Of a stretch of 64,000 bases of DNA, positions 34,114-46,145 are shown in pieces. The stretch comes from Rhododendron vialii. Taxonomy: Eukaryota; Streptophyta; Magnoliopsida; Ericales; Ericaceae. The stretch lies in NCBI RefSeq assembly GCF_030253575.1, contig NC_080559.1, forward strand, positions 5,850,501 to 5,914,500. Direction: 5' to 3'. Position 1 is the stretch's first letter; every line of letters begins with the position of its first letter. The notes beneath the pieces are model-generated. The model saw nothing but the letters and a program-made list of their open reading frames with translations. It had not been told where the DNA came from and searched no databases. The position numbers and the translations under genes are program-made.

Positions 34114-34396
34114 GGAAGCAAGTTGCCACAACAGCTGAATTAATTATGGAGTTTACATACAGATGATTGCTAATATAGTGATCTATATTTATTGTTCAAA
34201 ATATATACTTATGTATATATGTACGTATCATCGATACCGATATTTATCTCGATGCCGCGACTTAAAATAGTGATGACGAGGCGCGGTAGATGAATATATA
34301 GGTAGCTTCAAGTCCTCTTTTGAGTGAAGTCACCTTTCGTATACATAATGAACTCACATGTTCATGTCTCTATTTAGGAGGTTCCACAGAAGCCAG

Positions 34397-34450
34397 CAAG
34401 AGAGAGAGCAAATTCAAGAGAGAGGAGAGAGAGGAGAGAGAGAGAGAGGG
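34397..34450 (+). repeat. (GA)-rich tract in the MYB 5' leader
   Basis: Imperfect GAGAGA blocks end about 20 bases before the MYB start codon. The position suggests part of the 5' untranslated region. Confidence 0.75.
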
Positions 34451-34471
34451 GGAGAATCCAAAGGAAAGGCC

Positions 34472-35968
34472 ATGGGGAGGCCTCCTTGTTGTGACAAAGT
34501 TGGAATCAAGAAAGGTCCATGGACACCTGAAGAAGACATCGTCTTGGTCTCCTACATCCAAGAACATGGCCCTGGAAATTGGAGATCAGTCCCCACGAAT
34601 ACTGGTAATTGCAAATAGAAACCTAATCTTTCGGTTTTCTTTTCTTTTGCTCATGGATTCGTTAAGCGATATACGGAAGATAATTCCAATTATAAGAACA
34701 AAATGAAGTGAATAATTCACTTCTTTATTTCCATTTTCCATATAGTTTTTCTTTTCCATAGTAAATCTCTCAAAAAGTTCACGATCTAAATACAACCTGA
34801 AGATTTTTTCGAAGAATTTTCATGCGATCGATTATCCTAAATCTCTCTTCTTCTTTTTTTGATAAACAATCTCATTGTTTTTTTGGTTGCAACAGGGTTG
34901 TTAAGGTGCAGCAAAAGTTGCAGGCTTCGATGGACGAATTACCTCAGACCGGGAATCAAGCGCGGAAACTTCACCCCTCACGAAGAAGGGATGATCATTC
35001 ACCTGCAAGCTTTATTGGGTAACAAGTAATTCCCCAAGAACCTCTCATAGAGATAGTTTATACAATTATTCATCTGTGTCTTACATATTGGCTGTTAACT
35101 AGCCTCGTATGGGCCGTTTTGCAACGAGAGTTTGGACCTCCGATACGGTTATTTATTTATTTAAATATCAGCTTATGTAGTCTATCATCGTCTAATATAT
35201 GGTACGGTGCCTACCTATATCACCGATACCATTATGTATCTGTGTATGCAATCTAAAAAGGGTTTTTCAAACATGGGGTGCAGATGGGCAGCCATAGCTT
35301 CATACCTCCCACAGAGAACAGACAACGACATAAAGAACTACTGGAACACCCACCTGAAGAAGAAGATCAAAAAGTTCCAATCCGCCTTGGATCCGAAAAT
35401 GGCAACGTCATCAGATTCATCAACCTATCAGTTTGTATCAAAGAGCTTCAGCGACCGAAAAAACGCTTCTTTTGATATCAATACTAGCAGTACTGCTACT
35501 GATCATCATGCCTCAAACACTAGTCTCAACTTGAATCACTCTTGTTCAACGTCAGCCAGCTATGCCTCCAGCACCGAAAACATATCGCGACTTCTCGAAG
35601 GCTGGATGAGATCTTCTCCGAAAACTGAGAAGTTTCACCAAAGCAACAACACCCTTCAGATATTCGGTACCGTTGGCATGTCCAAAGGAAATACAGCACC
35701 CAAGTCAGAACAAGAAGGTGGCCAGTTCGGATCCAACGAGGAGTTAGAATCGATTCTTTTGTTCGATAACATGAGCAATATTGCTTGGGATAAGTCCTCA
35801 TGTGATTCTGATCATCACCATCATCATCATCAGAAGAAGGAAAATCTTGTCCATGAGAGGAAGGAAAGGTCAGAAAATGAGCCTCCTTTATCATTTATTG
35901 AGAATTGGCTGTTGGGAGAAAATGGTGGCCAGGTAGAGGAAATGATGGAATTGCCTCAGATATTCTGA
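34472..35968 (+). CDS. MYB60: R2R3-MYB transcription factor, MYB60-like (subgroup 1)
   Basis: Three exons, 34472-34604, 34896-35025 and 35284-35968, give 315 residues. The N-terminus [20 protein letters not shown] is typical. Repeat R2 (about 13-62) has W at WTPEED, NWRSVP and RLRWTNYL. Repeat R3 has [10 protein letters not shown] (Phe in place of the first Trp, usual for plants), [10 protein letters not shown] and [10 protein letters not shown]. Introns interrupt at the two standard R2R3 positions. Downstream, [15 protein letters not shown] and the final [13 protein letters not shown] are what I remember of MYB60 proteins. AtMYB60 (At1g08810) acts in guard cells and influences stomatal opening; that role here is inference from homology. 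A run of six or more histidines precedes the C-terminal motif. MYB30, MYB94 and MYB96 are the nearest alternatives; the gene order supports MYB60. No bHLH-interaction motif was noticed. Confidence 0.9.
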
Positions 35969-36348
35969 TGATGATCAAGTGCAAAGTCTCTCTCTCCTTT
36001 TTTTTTTTTTTGCTTCCTAATTTTTAGCTGCAGATTAAATTATGAGAAAGAACAATAAAAGAGCCAAAAAAAAGTAAAAAAAAATTGTGTGTTAACTTTG
36101 TTGATTGTACTCTTAGGGTTAATCTTTTTTGTCTTTTGTTAATTTCGGGATCCTGAAAAGTTGGGATCTCTTTTGCAAGATGTAACTTGAGTGATGTATG
36201 AATTACTGAATGAATTATTTGAACTAATCTAGTTTTTTTTATTTAATTTTTTATAGGCAATTTGAATCTAGTTCGTCCACTGTATTCACTTTTTAACTGT
36301 TTAAACAACCATTTAAATATTTCTAAAATAAGAGAGCAAAATTACGTC

Positions 36349-36455
36349 GGATTGCTGCACTATACCACTGTATTGTAGTCTATAGTCTACCTCTAGCACT
36401 ACACAATCCGACACTATACCACTGTAGTGTAGTCTATAGTCTACCTTTGCGCTAC
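36349..36455. repeat. Two-copy tandem repeat
   Basis: CACTATACCACTGTA(T/G)TGTAGTCTATAGTCTACC occurs twice about 60 bases apart, with AATCCGA between the units. Confidence 0.8.
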
Positions 36456-37613
36456 AGCGTACCCGAACTTTCTCTTAGTCTTTTTTGACTTAGTAATTTG
36501 TTTGTGTACGAGCACTTGACTTAGTGAAGACAAGGACCATCATTCAATTAATCGTCCACTAGCTACGTGGATTAGATTGAAACCAACAAAAAAACTAGGA
36601 CATTAAAAGTGAAAACTCCATTCAATCAAAATCCAAGGACAGGATGGTAAAGAGCTCTAGGGTAAGTTTGTTAATTTTTCTGAATTTCGTTAGAGTCATG
36701 CAATTATTATTATTATTTTTCGTAGATTTAATCATTCATTGTCGTGAGAGGAATCTTAAAAATATAAAAATATGACAAAAAAAACTAAAGGGAAAAGACG
36801 AAAAACTGATATCCCTCTGTAAATGAATGATCCCTCTGAGCAAACATAAGAAATAAGAAATGCAAAAAAGAATGAACTTTGAAGAGAAATATTACAAGTA
36901 TTAACAAATATAAGCACACAAAAAAAAAAAAAAACTTGATTACCATTCTGTCATTTCAAAATGTATTTTTTAAACATCACCCCTTCTCGAATTTTAGCAG
37001 TAAAAATACTGTAGTAATTAAGTGAAAGACGGCATTTGCCCAGAACTGGCTCTAGTGGACAGTGAGTGCGTATTCTTTTACACGACAAATACACGGTTGA
37101 GGTCAAGGTCAATGTCGCTGGATTTAATGGCTATACCTATTTTTGTGGCTTGGGTGTGGATTTATTTAAAACGTTTTTGAAGGAATTCCTTTAAGAGTAA
37201 AGCCAATATTTGTTGGAAAACTAGTTTGATTAACTTGTGGGCTAAATTAATCTTTACCCCCACACATATGCTTCATTACCTCATACTGTATATAATTAGG
37301 AGGTTAGAGACTTGATTATGAGGTTGGAAATTAAAGGAATAATTGCCATTGAGTTGAAGATTTAATTATGAGGTATTCCTATTAAGGGAATAATAACCAT
37401 TGAAGTGAATTTGGTACAGTGTCACGAAATTCTTGCTTCCAAATATGGTAAATATTTGCTTCAAGACTTCTCTTTTGACAATAGCATGAGAGGGAAACAT
37501 GTGAACTAAATGACCTTTCGGTGTGGGAAGCTACTGCCTCTCAGCCATGCTGTATCCATCATGGGTACCATGCTAAAAGAACACTTTCACAGGACTTTGT
37601 AGAGAACCCAACT

Positions 37614-37832
37614 ACGGTCGAAAGACGGTGTTTGGGTGTTGACCCCACCTGCTGACAGATGATGCTTTGAGCTGTTTTGGGTACTACTCCTTATTGTAGT
37701 TGGGTTTCAATTCTATTCGGGAGTTTTTTGTGTTTTCATTCTACCTTCGGTTGAATTTCCCTCCCTCTCTCCTAACTTTATGTACCATTTGTCAGGTTTC
37801 TTAATAAATTTTTTGCTTATCAAAAAAAAAAA
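37614..37832 (+). mobile_element. 5'-truncated LINE
   Basis: It ends with TGTACCATTTGTCAGGTTTC, TTAATAAATT and an A-run, like the other tails. AGAACCCAACT flanks it on both sides (37603-37613 and 37833-37843), an exact 11-bp target duplication. Confidence 0.75.
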
Positions 37833-37850
37833 AGAACCCAACTCTGGGTC

Positions 37851-38176
37851 TACACCAAATGTACACCAGATTGTGTAAGATCCATTTTAAAATCCAATAT
37901 TAATGTCCAGAGCCGTTCAATTTCTTTAGAACGTAAGGATCTCTTGCAAAAAATCAGCTCATTTGTATTTCAGGAAAAAAGGCGCCGTTCGATTTGTTTG
38001 AAAAATAAGGGTCTCTACAAAAAAATCAGTTCATTCGAATATCGGTAAAGGCCTTAACGATATTCAAATGAGTTGATATTTTGCATGAACTCTGAAATAC
38101 ATGTTTCATATATACACATTGAATGGCTTCAATCATTTGTGTGAGACCCATCACAATACGGCGTAGATTTGGTGTA
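37851..38176. mobile_element. Fold-back MITE, distant relative of family A
   Basis: The left tip TACACCAAATGTACACCAGA plus TTGTG pairs with the right CACAATACGGCGTAGATTTG plus GTGTA. The interior AAGGGTCTCTACAAAAAAAT, CATTCGAATATCGG and AAGGCCTTAAC parallels AAGGTCTCTGTAAAAAAT, CGTTCGATATCG and GGTGTTAAC of family A. Confidence 0.6.
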
Positions 38177-38454
38177 CAACAAATGATGTACTAGTAACCT
38201 TGGTTTTTTTACTTTGTCAAATAGGAAGGAAGGGGGCGTTGATCTATATATATGCACCACCAATGATCACATCTTGACATGTTCCATTGCCTGAAATGTC
38301 CATTTCATTTAAAAAATCAAATTTGGCTGCAGGCTTTGAAAATAAGACGATCATAAAAAATAATTTGACTGTGTTATTTATTGCTTAGAAGCAGGTCGAT
38401 CTTCACAGAGCTATCGAACTTGACGTCCCATAAACATTTTTTCTTGAATATAGA

Positions 38455-38455
<1 letters not shown>

Positions 38456-38493
<38 letters not shown>

Positions 38494-38640
38494 GGAAGAA
38501 CTGAGGAAGGAGAAGGACACGTGAGAATATTAAGCCAAAGTGAAAAAGAAGGAATTCAGTTAGCCGAGAAATGAATGCATGAAACTATTGCCTGATAGAC
38601 AAGGCACTGCATGTTTTGACTCATTTATTTGAGATATCAA

Positions 38641-38692
<52 letters not shown>
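38456..38692. repeat. (TC)n and (AT)n microsatellites
   Basis: A CT run lies at about 38456-38490 and an uninterrupted AT run of about 50 bases at 38643-38692. Confidence 0.9.
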
Positions 38693-38696
<4 letters not shown>

Positions 38697-39748
38697 TCAT
38701 TTCTGTCTGAAATCTCTGTCCTTTTCAACACCGAGGAAATTACATATCCCCAATAAGACTACCTCGTGATTGTTACTCTTACTTGTGAGGAGCATCATGT
38801 CACTCAACGGCGAAGTTAGAATTTAGATTCGAGAGGAGCCAAATTAACAATATGAATTTTACCCGTTGGAAACGTAACCTCTCATTGTTCTGTGTTTTTT
38901 CTTTTCAATCACATAGAATACGTAAAAATTTTATGATCAAGATACTTATATGTAGTTATATTTTCATTAGAAGGTAAGAAATATTTTCAAGATGTAAAGT
39001 AAAATTATTGAATTAAGGACCAAACTTGAATTTGTTTATAGTCTTATAGACCAAAATCGTAATTGCATTGCAACTCATGTATTATAAATTTTAAATACAT
39101 CATACCTCTTCTTAGAAACCTTGTTCGGTTAAGGGTTTTGGATTTTGAATTCTAATTATTATCTTATTTCTCTCTTCACTCATTGCCTCTATCTCCAATC
39201 ATTATTCTCATTTTTTTCTCTATCTCTCCCCAACCATTATCCCTATTTCCAATAATTACTCTATTTTTCTCTACACTTATTACTTACAAATCCGAATCCA
39301 AAATCCCAAAACGAACGGAGTCAGAGAAATTATGGGGTACAAGGACTGTCTAGTTCTGTACCGCTTGCATTGTGTCAGCATTTTGAGATTGGTGGTCACA
39401 GTGAAATACTATTTTCACATCCTTGTAGCATTTCACAAGTTACAAAACGACAGTGTTGCGTGGTTCATCGCTATAGGATTTGATGATGTCAAACATATTT
39501 TGTCGAGTATCTTGGCTGCTACATCACGACAATAGAGTAATTTGTTATGCGACTGGGGGTATTTTTGTTATTTTCCAGACATGAGGGGCAATCTATAATT
39601 TGCAAAAAATCTCCGGAGTGATTTTGATAATTTATCCAAAATTAAAAAGAAAAACCATTATTGTACGTACTCACGTTACACTTAACCCTTATTTTTCATA
39701 TTTTTATATAACAATACAAGTTGATTTCCATCAAAAAAGCATAAAATA

Positions 39749-39988
39749 CTCTCTCTATCCTGTAAAGTTAGTCACCTACAAAATTACGTGCAATTTTTAA
39801 ACTTAAAAATAATGTGCTTATCGAAATAATTTTTTCTACAATATAGATCTAGTTTGATACATCTCGATGAGATCTTCTGAATGATGCAAAAGAAAATCGA
39901 GTAATTAGTTTAGTAAATACATTATTTTTAAATTTAAATATTGTACTTAGTTTTGTAGATAATCATCAACTTTATAAAACGGAGGGAA
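39749..39988. mobile_element. Stowaway-like MITE
   Basis: The tips CTCTCTCTATCCTGTAAAGT and the roughly complementary CAACTTTATAAAACGGAGGG are flanked by TA. ATAATGTG and the matching GATCTCGATGAGATC region lie inside. Confidence 0.6.
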
Positions 39989-40379
39989 TACTGTTCAATA
40001 ATCTTCCTAATTTAATGCCAATACTAACACAATTAGGTGTTGTTTCACTTATTACGCCGGCTGGCTGTACGATCAATAACAAGATCCATGACAAGAATAC
40101 CCCTGTACAGTGCCACTAAATTAAAATAATAGCAGAGAACTACCAATTTTAATAAACCCTTGCATGATGTACCAAATTAAATGTGGTTGATAATGTAAGT
40201 AATTAATTGACCCACTATTATCGCCATTCATTTTTGCTGTAGTTATTTTCAGTAATGTACTATACACGGATCTATATATGAGCTGTATTGTACACCAGTG
40301 AATCCAGGTTATTGGTGTCGATCTTCTTGGCTAGATCAGCCCTAAGAAAAACATTTAAGCAATCAAGGACAGAGTTGGA

Positions 40380-41135
40380 AGACGCGGGTTTGGAGGATGA
40401 TGAGGACTTTGAGGTAGGCCTGTCAATAGACTAGATTCAATTCGAAAAATCCGATCCGAATTCGATAACGTTGATCCGATACTCTGAATCCGGTAATCCA
40501 AATACGGATTGGATTAAATCCGTTATCAATCCGATCCGAAATTTTATTTTTTAAATTTTTAAAAAAAAAACTGTAAATTTTTTATTTTGAAAAAAAATGT
40601 TTAAGAAGTTGTATTTTTATTTTAAATTTTTTTTGGAAAATAATTTCTTTTTGGTAAAAAAAAATTTTGCTAAAATTTTTGAAGTAAAAAACTTTTCGGA
40701 CTAGATTCAGATCGGATCCGAATTATTCGGATTACCATTATCGGATTCGAGTCTTATCGATCGGATTCGGATTTGTCAGATCTGAATCGGATCCGACCTA
40801 TTGACATGCCTACTTTGAGGATATATGACGTCTATCTCTCTCTGGAATTTTGATTCCATAGATTGGCGGTTTTGATTTGTCGAATTTGTATCTTTCGGTT
40901 TGTCTTTTGGCACTTTTAGGGTTGTTTTCTTTTGGTTTGTGGCTATTTGGGTTTTAGGCTGTTGGGTTATTTTTCGGCTTTCGTGCTTCTTGTGGAGTTT
41001 TTGGTTGACTTCGATCTTGCCTTCTTTTGGATCGATGTGGTTCTCAGGTGACATTTGCAGATATGTCCGTGATCCTTTTAATCTTTGTTATCATCTTCAA
41101 AGATTAATAAAATCTTCTTTTTGCGGATAAAAAAA
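40380..41135 (+). mobile_element. 5'-truncated LINE carrying a nested hAT element
   Basis: GACAGAGTTGGA (40368-40379) and GACGGAGTTGGA (41136-41147) flank the unit as a 12-bp target duplication. The tail ATGTCCGTGATCCTTTTAAT ... AGATTAATAAAATC ... A-run matches 32110-32270. The hAT derivative 40415-40812 lies inside, so it came later. Confidence 0.75.
40415..40812. mobile_element. Non-autonomous hAT element
   Basis: The tips TAGGCCTGTCAATAG and CTATTGACATGCCTA are complementary with one gap. CTTTGAGG flanks both sides exactly (40407-40414 and 40813-40820), the 8-bp duplication of hAT elements. The interior is made of CGGAT/ATCCG-type motifs in both orientations. Confidence 0.85.
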
Positions 41136-41236
41136 GACGGAGTTGGATAATATTAACTTACTAGTAATTGCCCGTGCCTGAATACACGACGCAAAGCATT
41201 GTGAATGCAACCAAAATAAATTATCATTTTCCACCC

Positions 41237-41704
41237 CATCAATGAACCCGCTTCTCCGTTATTGTTTTCCACCCCATCAACGAACCAAATTTCTCCCCTA
41301 GAAAATTATTTGTAACTAATGGAATCAACTTCCCAAGAGAGGAAAATGATGATAATTAATATTCCAACGTCAAATCCACATTCAACAATCAACAGTTAGT
41401 CAATCACCTCATAAATAAACAATGAGCTCATGAAATTACAGACCATGAAAGTACTAAACATAACTCAAGACCCCATCAATGAACCCGATTCTCCGTTATT
41501 GTTTTCCACCCCATCAACGAACCAAATTTCTCCTCTAGAAAATTATTTGTACCTAATGGAATCAACTTCCCAAGAGAGGAAAAGGATGATAATTAATATT
41601 CCAATGTCAAATCCACATTCAACAGCTAGTCAATCACCTCATAAATAAACGATGAGCTCATGAAATTACAGACCATGAAAGTACTAAACATAACTCAAGA
41701 CCCT
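41237..41704. repeat. Two-copy tandem duplication, unit about 235 bases
   Basis: CATCAATGAACCCG(C/A)TTCTCCG starts at 41237 and again at 41474; both copies run to CATGAAAGTACTAAACATAA plus CTCAAGACCC with a few changes. The unit sits inside a longer repeat that may run from CTAGTAATTGCCCGTGCC (41161) to TTATTATATAGAT (about 42220). Confidence 0.85.
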
Positions 41705-42344
41705 CCAATTACTTAGCACGCATGTTAAAATTTGTTAATAAAGTTTGCTTACGACAATCAAGAGTCGATGCCACAAATCCATAATAACCTAGCTCAGTTT
41801 TTGAACTCCTTGATGGAAACGTTTGGAACTCGATTCGTTTGGAAACTGGTGCCGTCCTGTCGAGCCATGAGGAAAGCGGCCTCGGTGGCGAAGGCCAGAG
41901 CCACAGGGGAATTGCTACCTCTAAAACCAAACCTTAGACCCAAAAAGCAAAAACGTTGCGTATTTGCAAAAGACTGCAAATGGAGTTTGATATATCCAAA
42001 TATAGATATATACGTGGGCTTAATTTGTGGAATTTGATTAAGGGGAGAGATAGTTTCCATAAAAATAGGATATGATCGATTTTATTTGATTTATCCATTC
42101 AAATCTCTCCCCTCTCTCTAGCCCATGACGCACCGTTGGATTAGCTTGAAAAGCTAAGGGCCCTTAGATTTATGTACGTAGTACGTAAGATTCAAAAACC
42201 GAGCTATCTTATTATATAGATGGGTAGCGTAAAATATAAAATTAGTTGCCAATAAAAGATGTTGCATGTCATTGTAATCTGACCTCCAAACCCATAACTA
42301 TACGAGAACTTAATTGTAATATGTGAGAAAATAAGAAGAAGACT

Positions 42345-42454
42345 GATATTGACACTTCAAAAATTGATGCAGGCACTCCAAAATCAGTGTAATTTTAAAG
42401 CCACTTTCTTTTGTTTTTTGGAGTGCCTCCATCAATTTTTGGAGTGTCAATATC
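42345..42454. mobile_element. Miniature fold-back element, 110 bases
   Basis: GATATTGACACTTCAAAAAT plus TGATGCAGGCACTCCAAAA at the left is complementary, with two differences, to the right end. The arms of about 39 bases surround a 30-base loop. Confidence 0.8.
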
Positions 42455-43265
42455 ATTTTCCAAATTTTTCGATCGATACTAATATGATTGATTTATTGGT
42501 CTTTTCACCCATTTAAAAAGGAGGCTGTTAATGTCATAGAAGGATTTGTTAATGCCACGGGCATTAATTATATACGTAGAATGCTGAAATGGCTTAATTG
42601 CCCACTGCCTAGTAATTAATATTAGTTTAACTTCTCCTCTATTTAGCTTTCCTAAACTACCCCTAAGTAACTTTTCGTATCTCTACTGCAAAAATACTAC
42701 TAGTATCTCTTTCAATACTTTCCTATTCCTAATCTAATTTACTAATACTTCACCATCACAAGACCCCAACCAAAGCCCTTTCTTCTACAAAACCCAATTA
42801 CCTCCGCCTATGCGACGAAGTCATTAAAAGAATTAAACAATATTTCCTCTTTCCCAAACTGCTGGATCCCTATAAGAAGACATGCAATTTTGCGATAAAA
42901 AAATAAATACTTTTGTCCAATTTTTTTTTTTGAATTTCTTTGCATCATATTAAAGAGCTCATGAAGTACTTTAATTTGGTGTAAAACTTAAAAAAATGAA
43001 GCTTGAAATTACTTTTTATCCTTTTTGATTCGAAGACTTTTTGTAGGGGATATACAATTTGGGACGAATTGAGTAACTTAAGTTACGCTTTTCAGGTCCA
43101 CTACAAATCACCATTAGCAAGACATAACCAGAACCATTAGATATCAAAATTAACATTTAATTTGGTTTCAAATCTTAGAACCCATATGTAAGTAACAGTT
43201 AAAAAACAAAAATAGATCGTAGGTATGTAAAAGAATAAAAATTGACATCCAATTTGGGACGGAGG

Positions 43266-43485
43266 GATGGTGCTATTCTCTACGTGGTGGTAACCGTTGA
43301 CGATCCGAGCCGTCCAAACACATTTGGACGGTTCAGATTTATTCCTTCTGTGCTCCCTCACCCGACCACACTCTCTCTCCTCTTTCTCTCTCTAAAATCC
43401 AGACCGTTCAAAACACCATTGGACGGTTGGGATCGCCGATGGGGTACCACGTGTGTGGTACCCACCCGGCACCCAAAAACTTCTC
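43266..43485. mobile_element. Mutator-like MITE, relative of 49134-49327, left end lost
   Basis: It shares GACCGT(T/C)CAAAA, GGTACCACGTG, GGTACCCACCCGGCACC and AAAA-TTCTC with the element at 49134-49327. The expected left tip GAGAA-TTTTTGGGTGCC is not present. Confidence 0.6.
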
Positions 43486-43991
43486 GAATCTATAAAATGC
43501 TGCTGCTTTGTAGTCCCATTTTTCTGAGCATTGTCACAGCTGAGCCTAGCTCTCGAACTACTACTGTACACCTCTTTCCCTATAATCACGTTGTTGGTCC
43601 TGAAAAATCATACTACAATACTATGAAAATATTTTTGACATGTTCTATATATAGAACCAGCAGGTCTCTAACCATCGGAATGAGCTCGGAGCGGGCGGCA
43701 CATAACACAGATAATATTCATCTCCTTCTTCGATAGAAAATAACAAATTGTTCGCATTTGTTGATTCACCTACATAGCCGGTTAATTAAAATGCCAGAAA
43801 GGCTCTAATTTCTTTGCATTTTTTGAAATTTTACTGGTGTTTTTCCCTATTATTAGATTAGACCATCTTAATTTTCTTTCTGTACTTTGTATTACGGTCA
43901 ATCTCATTAAGGAGTGTACATGGATCAATTAACCGGTACGGCATGGCCGCAAGATTATTACTAGTACTATTTATTGGTACTTAAATAAGAA

Positions 43992-44227
43992 GAGAAAAAC
44001 TTCTTTACGGAGTAACCCGTAGATAAAGCTTACTGCGCTCAATCGTGCGAGTTCAAAAGTGTTTTAGACGGTTTAGATTTAAAAATAAATAAAAAATTGC
44101 TAGAATAGTTAAACTCTTCTAGCGAATGGTTTTTATAAAATCCAGACCATTGATTGCAAAAACGGACGGCTGAGATTGCGCGAAGAAGTGAAAAACTTAT
44201 TCACAGCACCGTGAATAAGTTTCTCTC
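43992..44227. mobile_element. Mutator-like MITE with 9-bp target duplication
   Basis: The tips GAGAAAAACTTCTTTACGG and CCGTGAATAAGTTTCTCTC are complementary with few differences. AAATAAGAA flanks both sides exactly (43983-43991 and 44228-44236). The related element at 45504-45686 has the same tips. Confidence 0.85.
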
Positions 44228-44363
44228 AAATAAGAACCCTAGCTAGGTTAGAAGAAGCTTAGATCTTGTACATCACTTTCACACATTACTACTCTCTCCA
44301 CCTAACATGCAGGATGTGAAGAGCCGCCTCCTATGGTTATGATCGCACTTTCTCCATAGTTGA

Positions 44364-44390
44364 GGGGGGGGGGGGGGGGGGGGCGGGGGG
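44364..44390. repeat. Poly-G run
   Basis: About 26 G residues with a single C form a rare long homopolymer in this AT-rich region. The exact length may be a sequencing artefact. Confidence 0.8.
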
Positions 44391-45213
44391 AAAGGGACAA
44401 GAAAACAATAGTATTATAGTTAGGGGACCAAGAAATTAAATTCACTACTCGGTACACCTAGAGATCACATAGGCTGCGTTCTTGTGAACTTTTAATTTTT
44501 TTTCTTTGTTTTATGTGTTTTATTCATCTTTGTTGAATTTTTGTTAGATTTGCGTTATATTTTTTGGATTAATCATCCATCTTGACGAGAGGAGTCTAAT
44601 AAGTAAAAAATTATGACCAAACTAAATAAATTAAAATTTCACTAAAGAAGAAAAAAGTATCAAGCAGGTGTATTTTTTTGTGTCTAAGGTGTCATCTCAT
44701 ATGAACTTTTTTCAACGTCGGTCCATAACTTTATATTTTTCCGACTCTTCTTGTTGAGATGGACGATTAACCCCATAAATTACGACGAAAAGCTAAACAA
44801 AAAGTAGCAAAAAGTAGAATACACCGAAACGAGTTCTGGACAAATAAGTTTATAAGAACGCAATCTTATTGAGTCAAATGGGACTCGTGGTGCACAAGGC
44901 TTGCTGGGCAAACCTTTTATTGATGAATTATGATGGCTGAAGATTAAAGATCTTTTGCATCTCGCTAGGAGGCTCAGGACTTTCAGTCTTGCCACATGTG
45001 GGTGTTTTTTCATTTGTATTTTTTAAATATATATATCCTATATATCTTTTCACTATTAATTTCCGTAAGGCCAAAAAAAAAAAAGAAAATTGCAATAGCA
45101 ATCGAAAAACTAGACAAATGCTTTGCCAGCATAATTATTTCCCAATCACTATTATGATCCCACTGCTTTCAATGCCATTCAAGTTTGGTCATATCTTAAA
45201 AAACCAATCACTG

Positions 45214-45214
45214 C

Positions 45215-45273
<59 letters not shown>
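45214..45273. repeat. (CT)n microsatellite
   Basis: About 60 bases of uninterrupted CT. Confidence 0.95.
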
Positions 45274-45277
<4 letters not shown>

Positions 45278-45503
45278 CACAAATCAACATCTTTCATTAA
45301 TACAATGGAGAACGAAATGGGGTTTTCTTACTACAAAGTCTATACATGCATTAAGTAACCACTTTTATGGCCTTCAAATTAGGCTCAATTAAGGTCACGC
45401 GGGCCATTTGTATGTGACGTGATAAATATCATTTGGTCATTTCCTCATTGAAACTGACCTACCTTATAATAGCACCAGGGACCATATACTTGCTAAAACA
45501 AAT

Positions 45504-45686
45504 GAGAAAAACTTCTTTACGGGGAAAGAAGATTTACGGCGCTGTTAAATCACGCGCGCCCAAAAGCGTTTTGAACGGTCCGTATTGAAAACCAATTTTA
45601 ATCGGTTAAAATTGAAAACACATCTCAGCTATTGATTGCACGAATGGACGGATAAAATTGAGCGGAGCCATGAATAAGTTTCTCTC
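45504..45686. mobile_element. Mutator-like MITE with 9-bp target duplication
   Basis: The tips GAGAAAAACTTCTTTACGG and CCATGAATAAGTTTCTCTC are the same as those of 43992-44227. AAAACAAAT flanks it exactly on both sides (45495-45503 and 45687-45695). Confidence 0.85.
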
Positions 45687-46077
45687 AAAACAAATAGTAC
45701 AATAGACTAACTTATGCATATGGGGAATTCATTGATAACCTTTACTATACAATCCACTATGAGAAATACATCACTTACAAGAAAGAGAAACCACTTAGAA
45801 TGCCTTCCTATATCATTGCCATTGATAGAACCCTTAATTAGATCGAGCAAGTTCACTAGCTGGTGTCAAAATGTATATGTCAAAATCATATATTATGTAG
45901 CTTACTACAGTGTCGAAAGTAGTCAAAAAAGATAACAATGTAGATAAATTATGTCCTTGTCCCCGCAATTTTAGCAAGAAGACAAATGAACTTTTTGTGG
46001 AATCGATCAATCCAAAATCACACACACACACAAAAACACAATCGCATATAGAATCATAATCAAGCAAAACACACAAA

Positions 46078-46145
46078 GATTTTTTTTTTTTTTGAAAGGC
46101 AAAAGCAATTTTATTGATAACGAGTAAACAGTACAAGATAAGACA
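46078..46145 (-). mobile_element. LINE 3' tail, minus strand
   Basis: A T-run at 46081-46094 is followed by GAAAGGCAAAAGCAATTTTA plus TTGATAACGAG; on the minus strand this reads as a polyadenylation-like CAATAAAATTGC before a poly-A tail. It has the same orientation logic as the other tails, but a different family. Confidence 0.5.

Larger units (their letters stand above)
29493..34471. other. Repeat-rich intergenic region between the F-box and MYB genes
   Basis: There is no host gene in these 5 kb. From left to right it holds a two-copy tandem repeat (29904-30045), a SINE, a LINE RNase H fragment, two LINE 3' ends, three Stowaway MITEs in a locally duplicated segment, and a third LINE end. 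Open frames such as 33495-33974 fall inside the LINE 3' region and show no protein family. The last 350 bases, up to 34471, are the likely MYB promoter and leader. Confidence 0.65.

Noticed and set aside
41732-42037. 101-codon plus-strand frame and its antisense partner
   Set aside because: Both strands are open over the same bases, the translation has no motif, and the region looks like part of a dispersed repeat.
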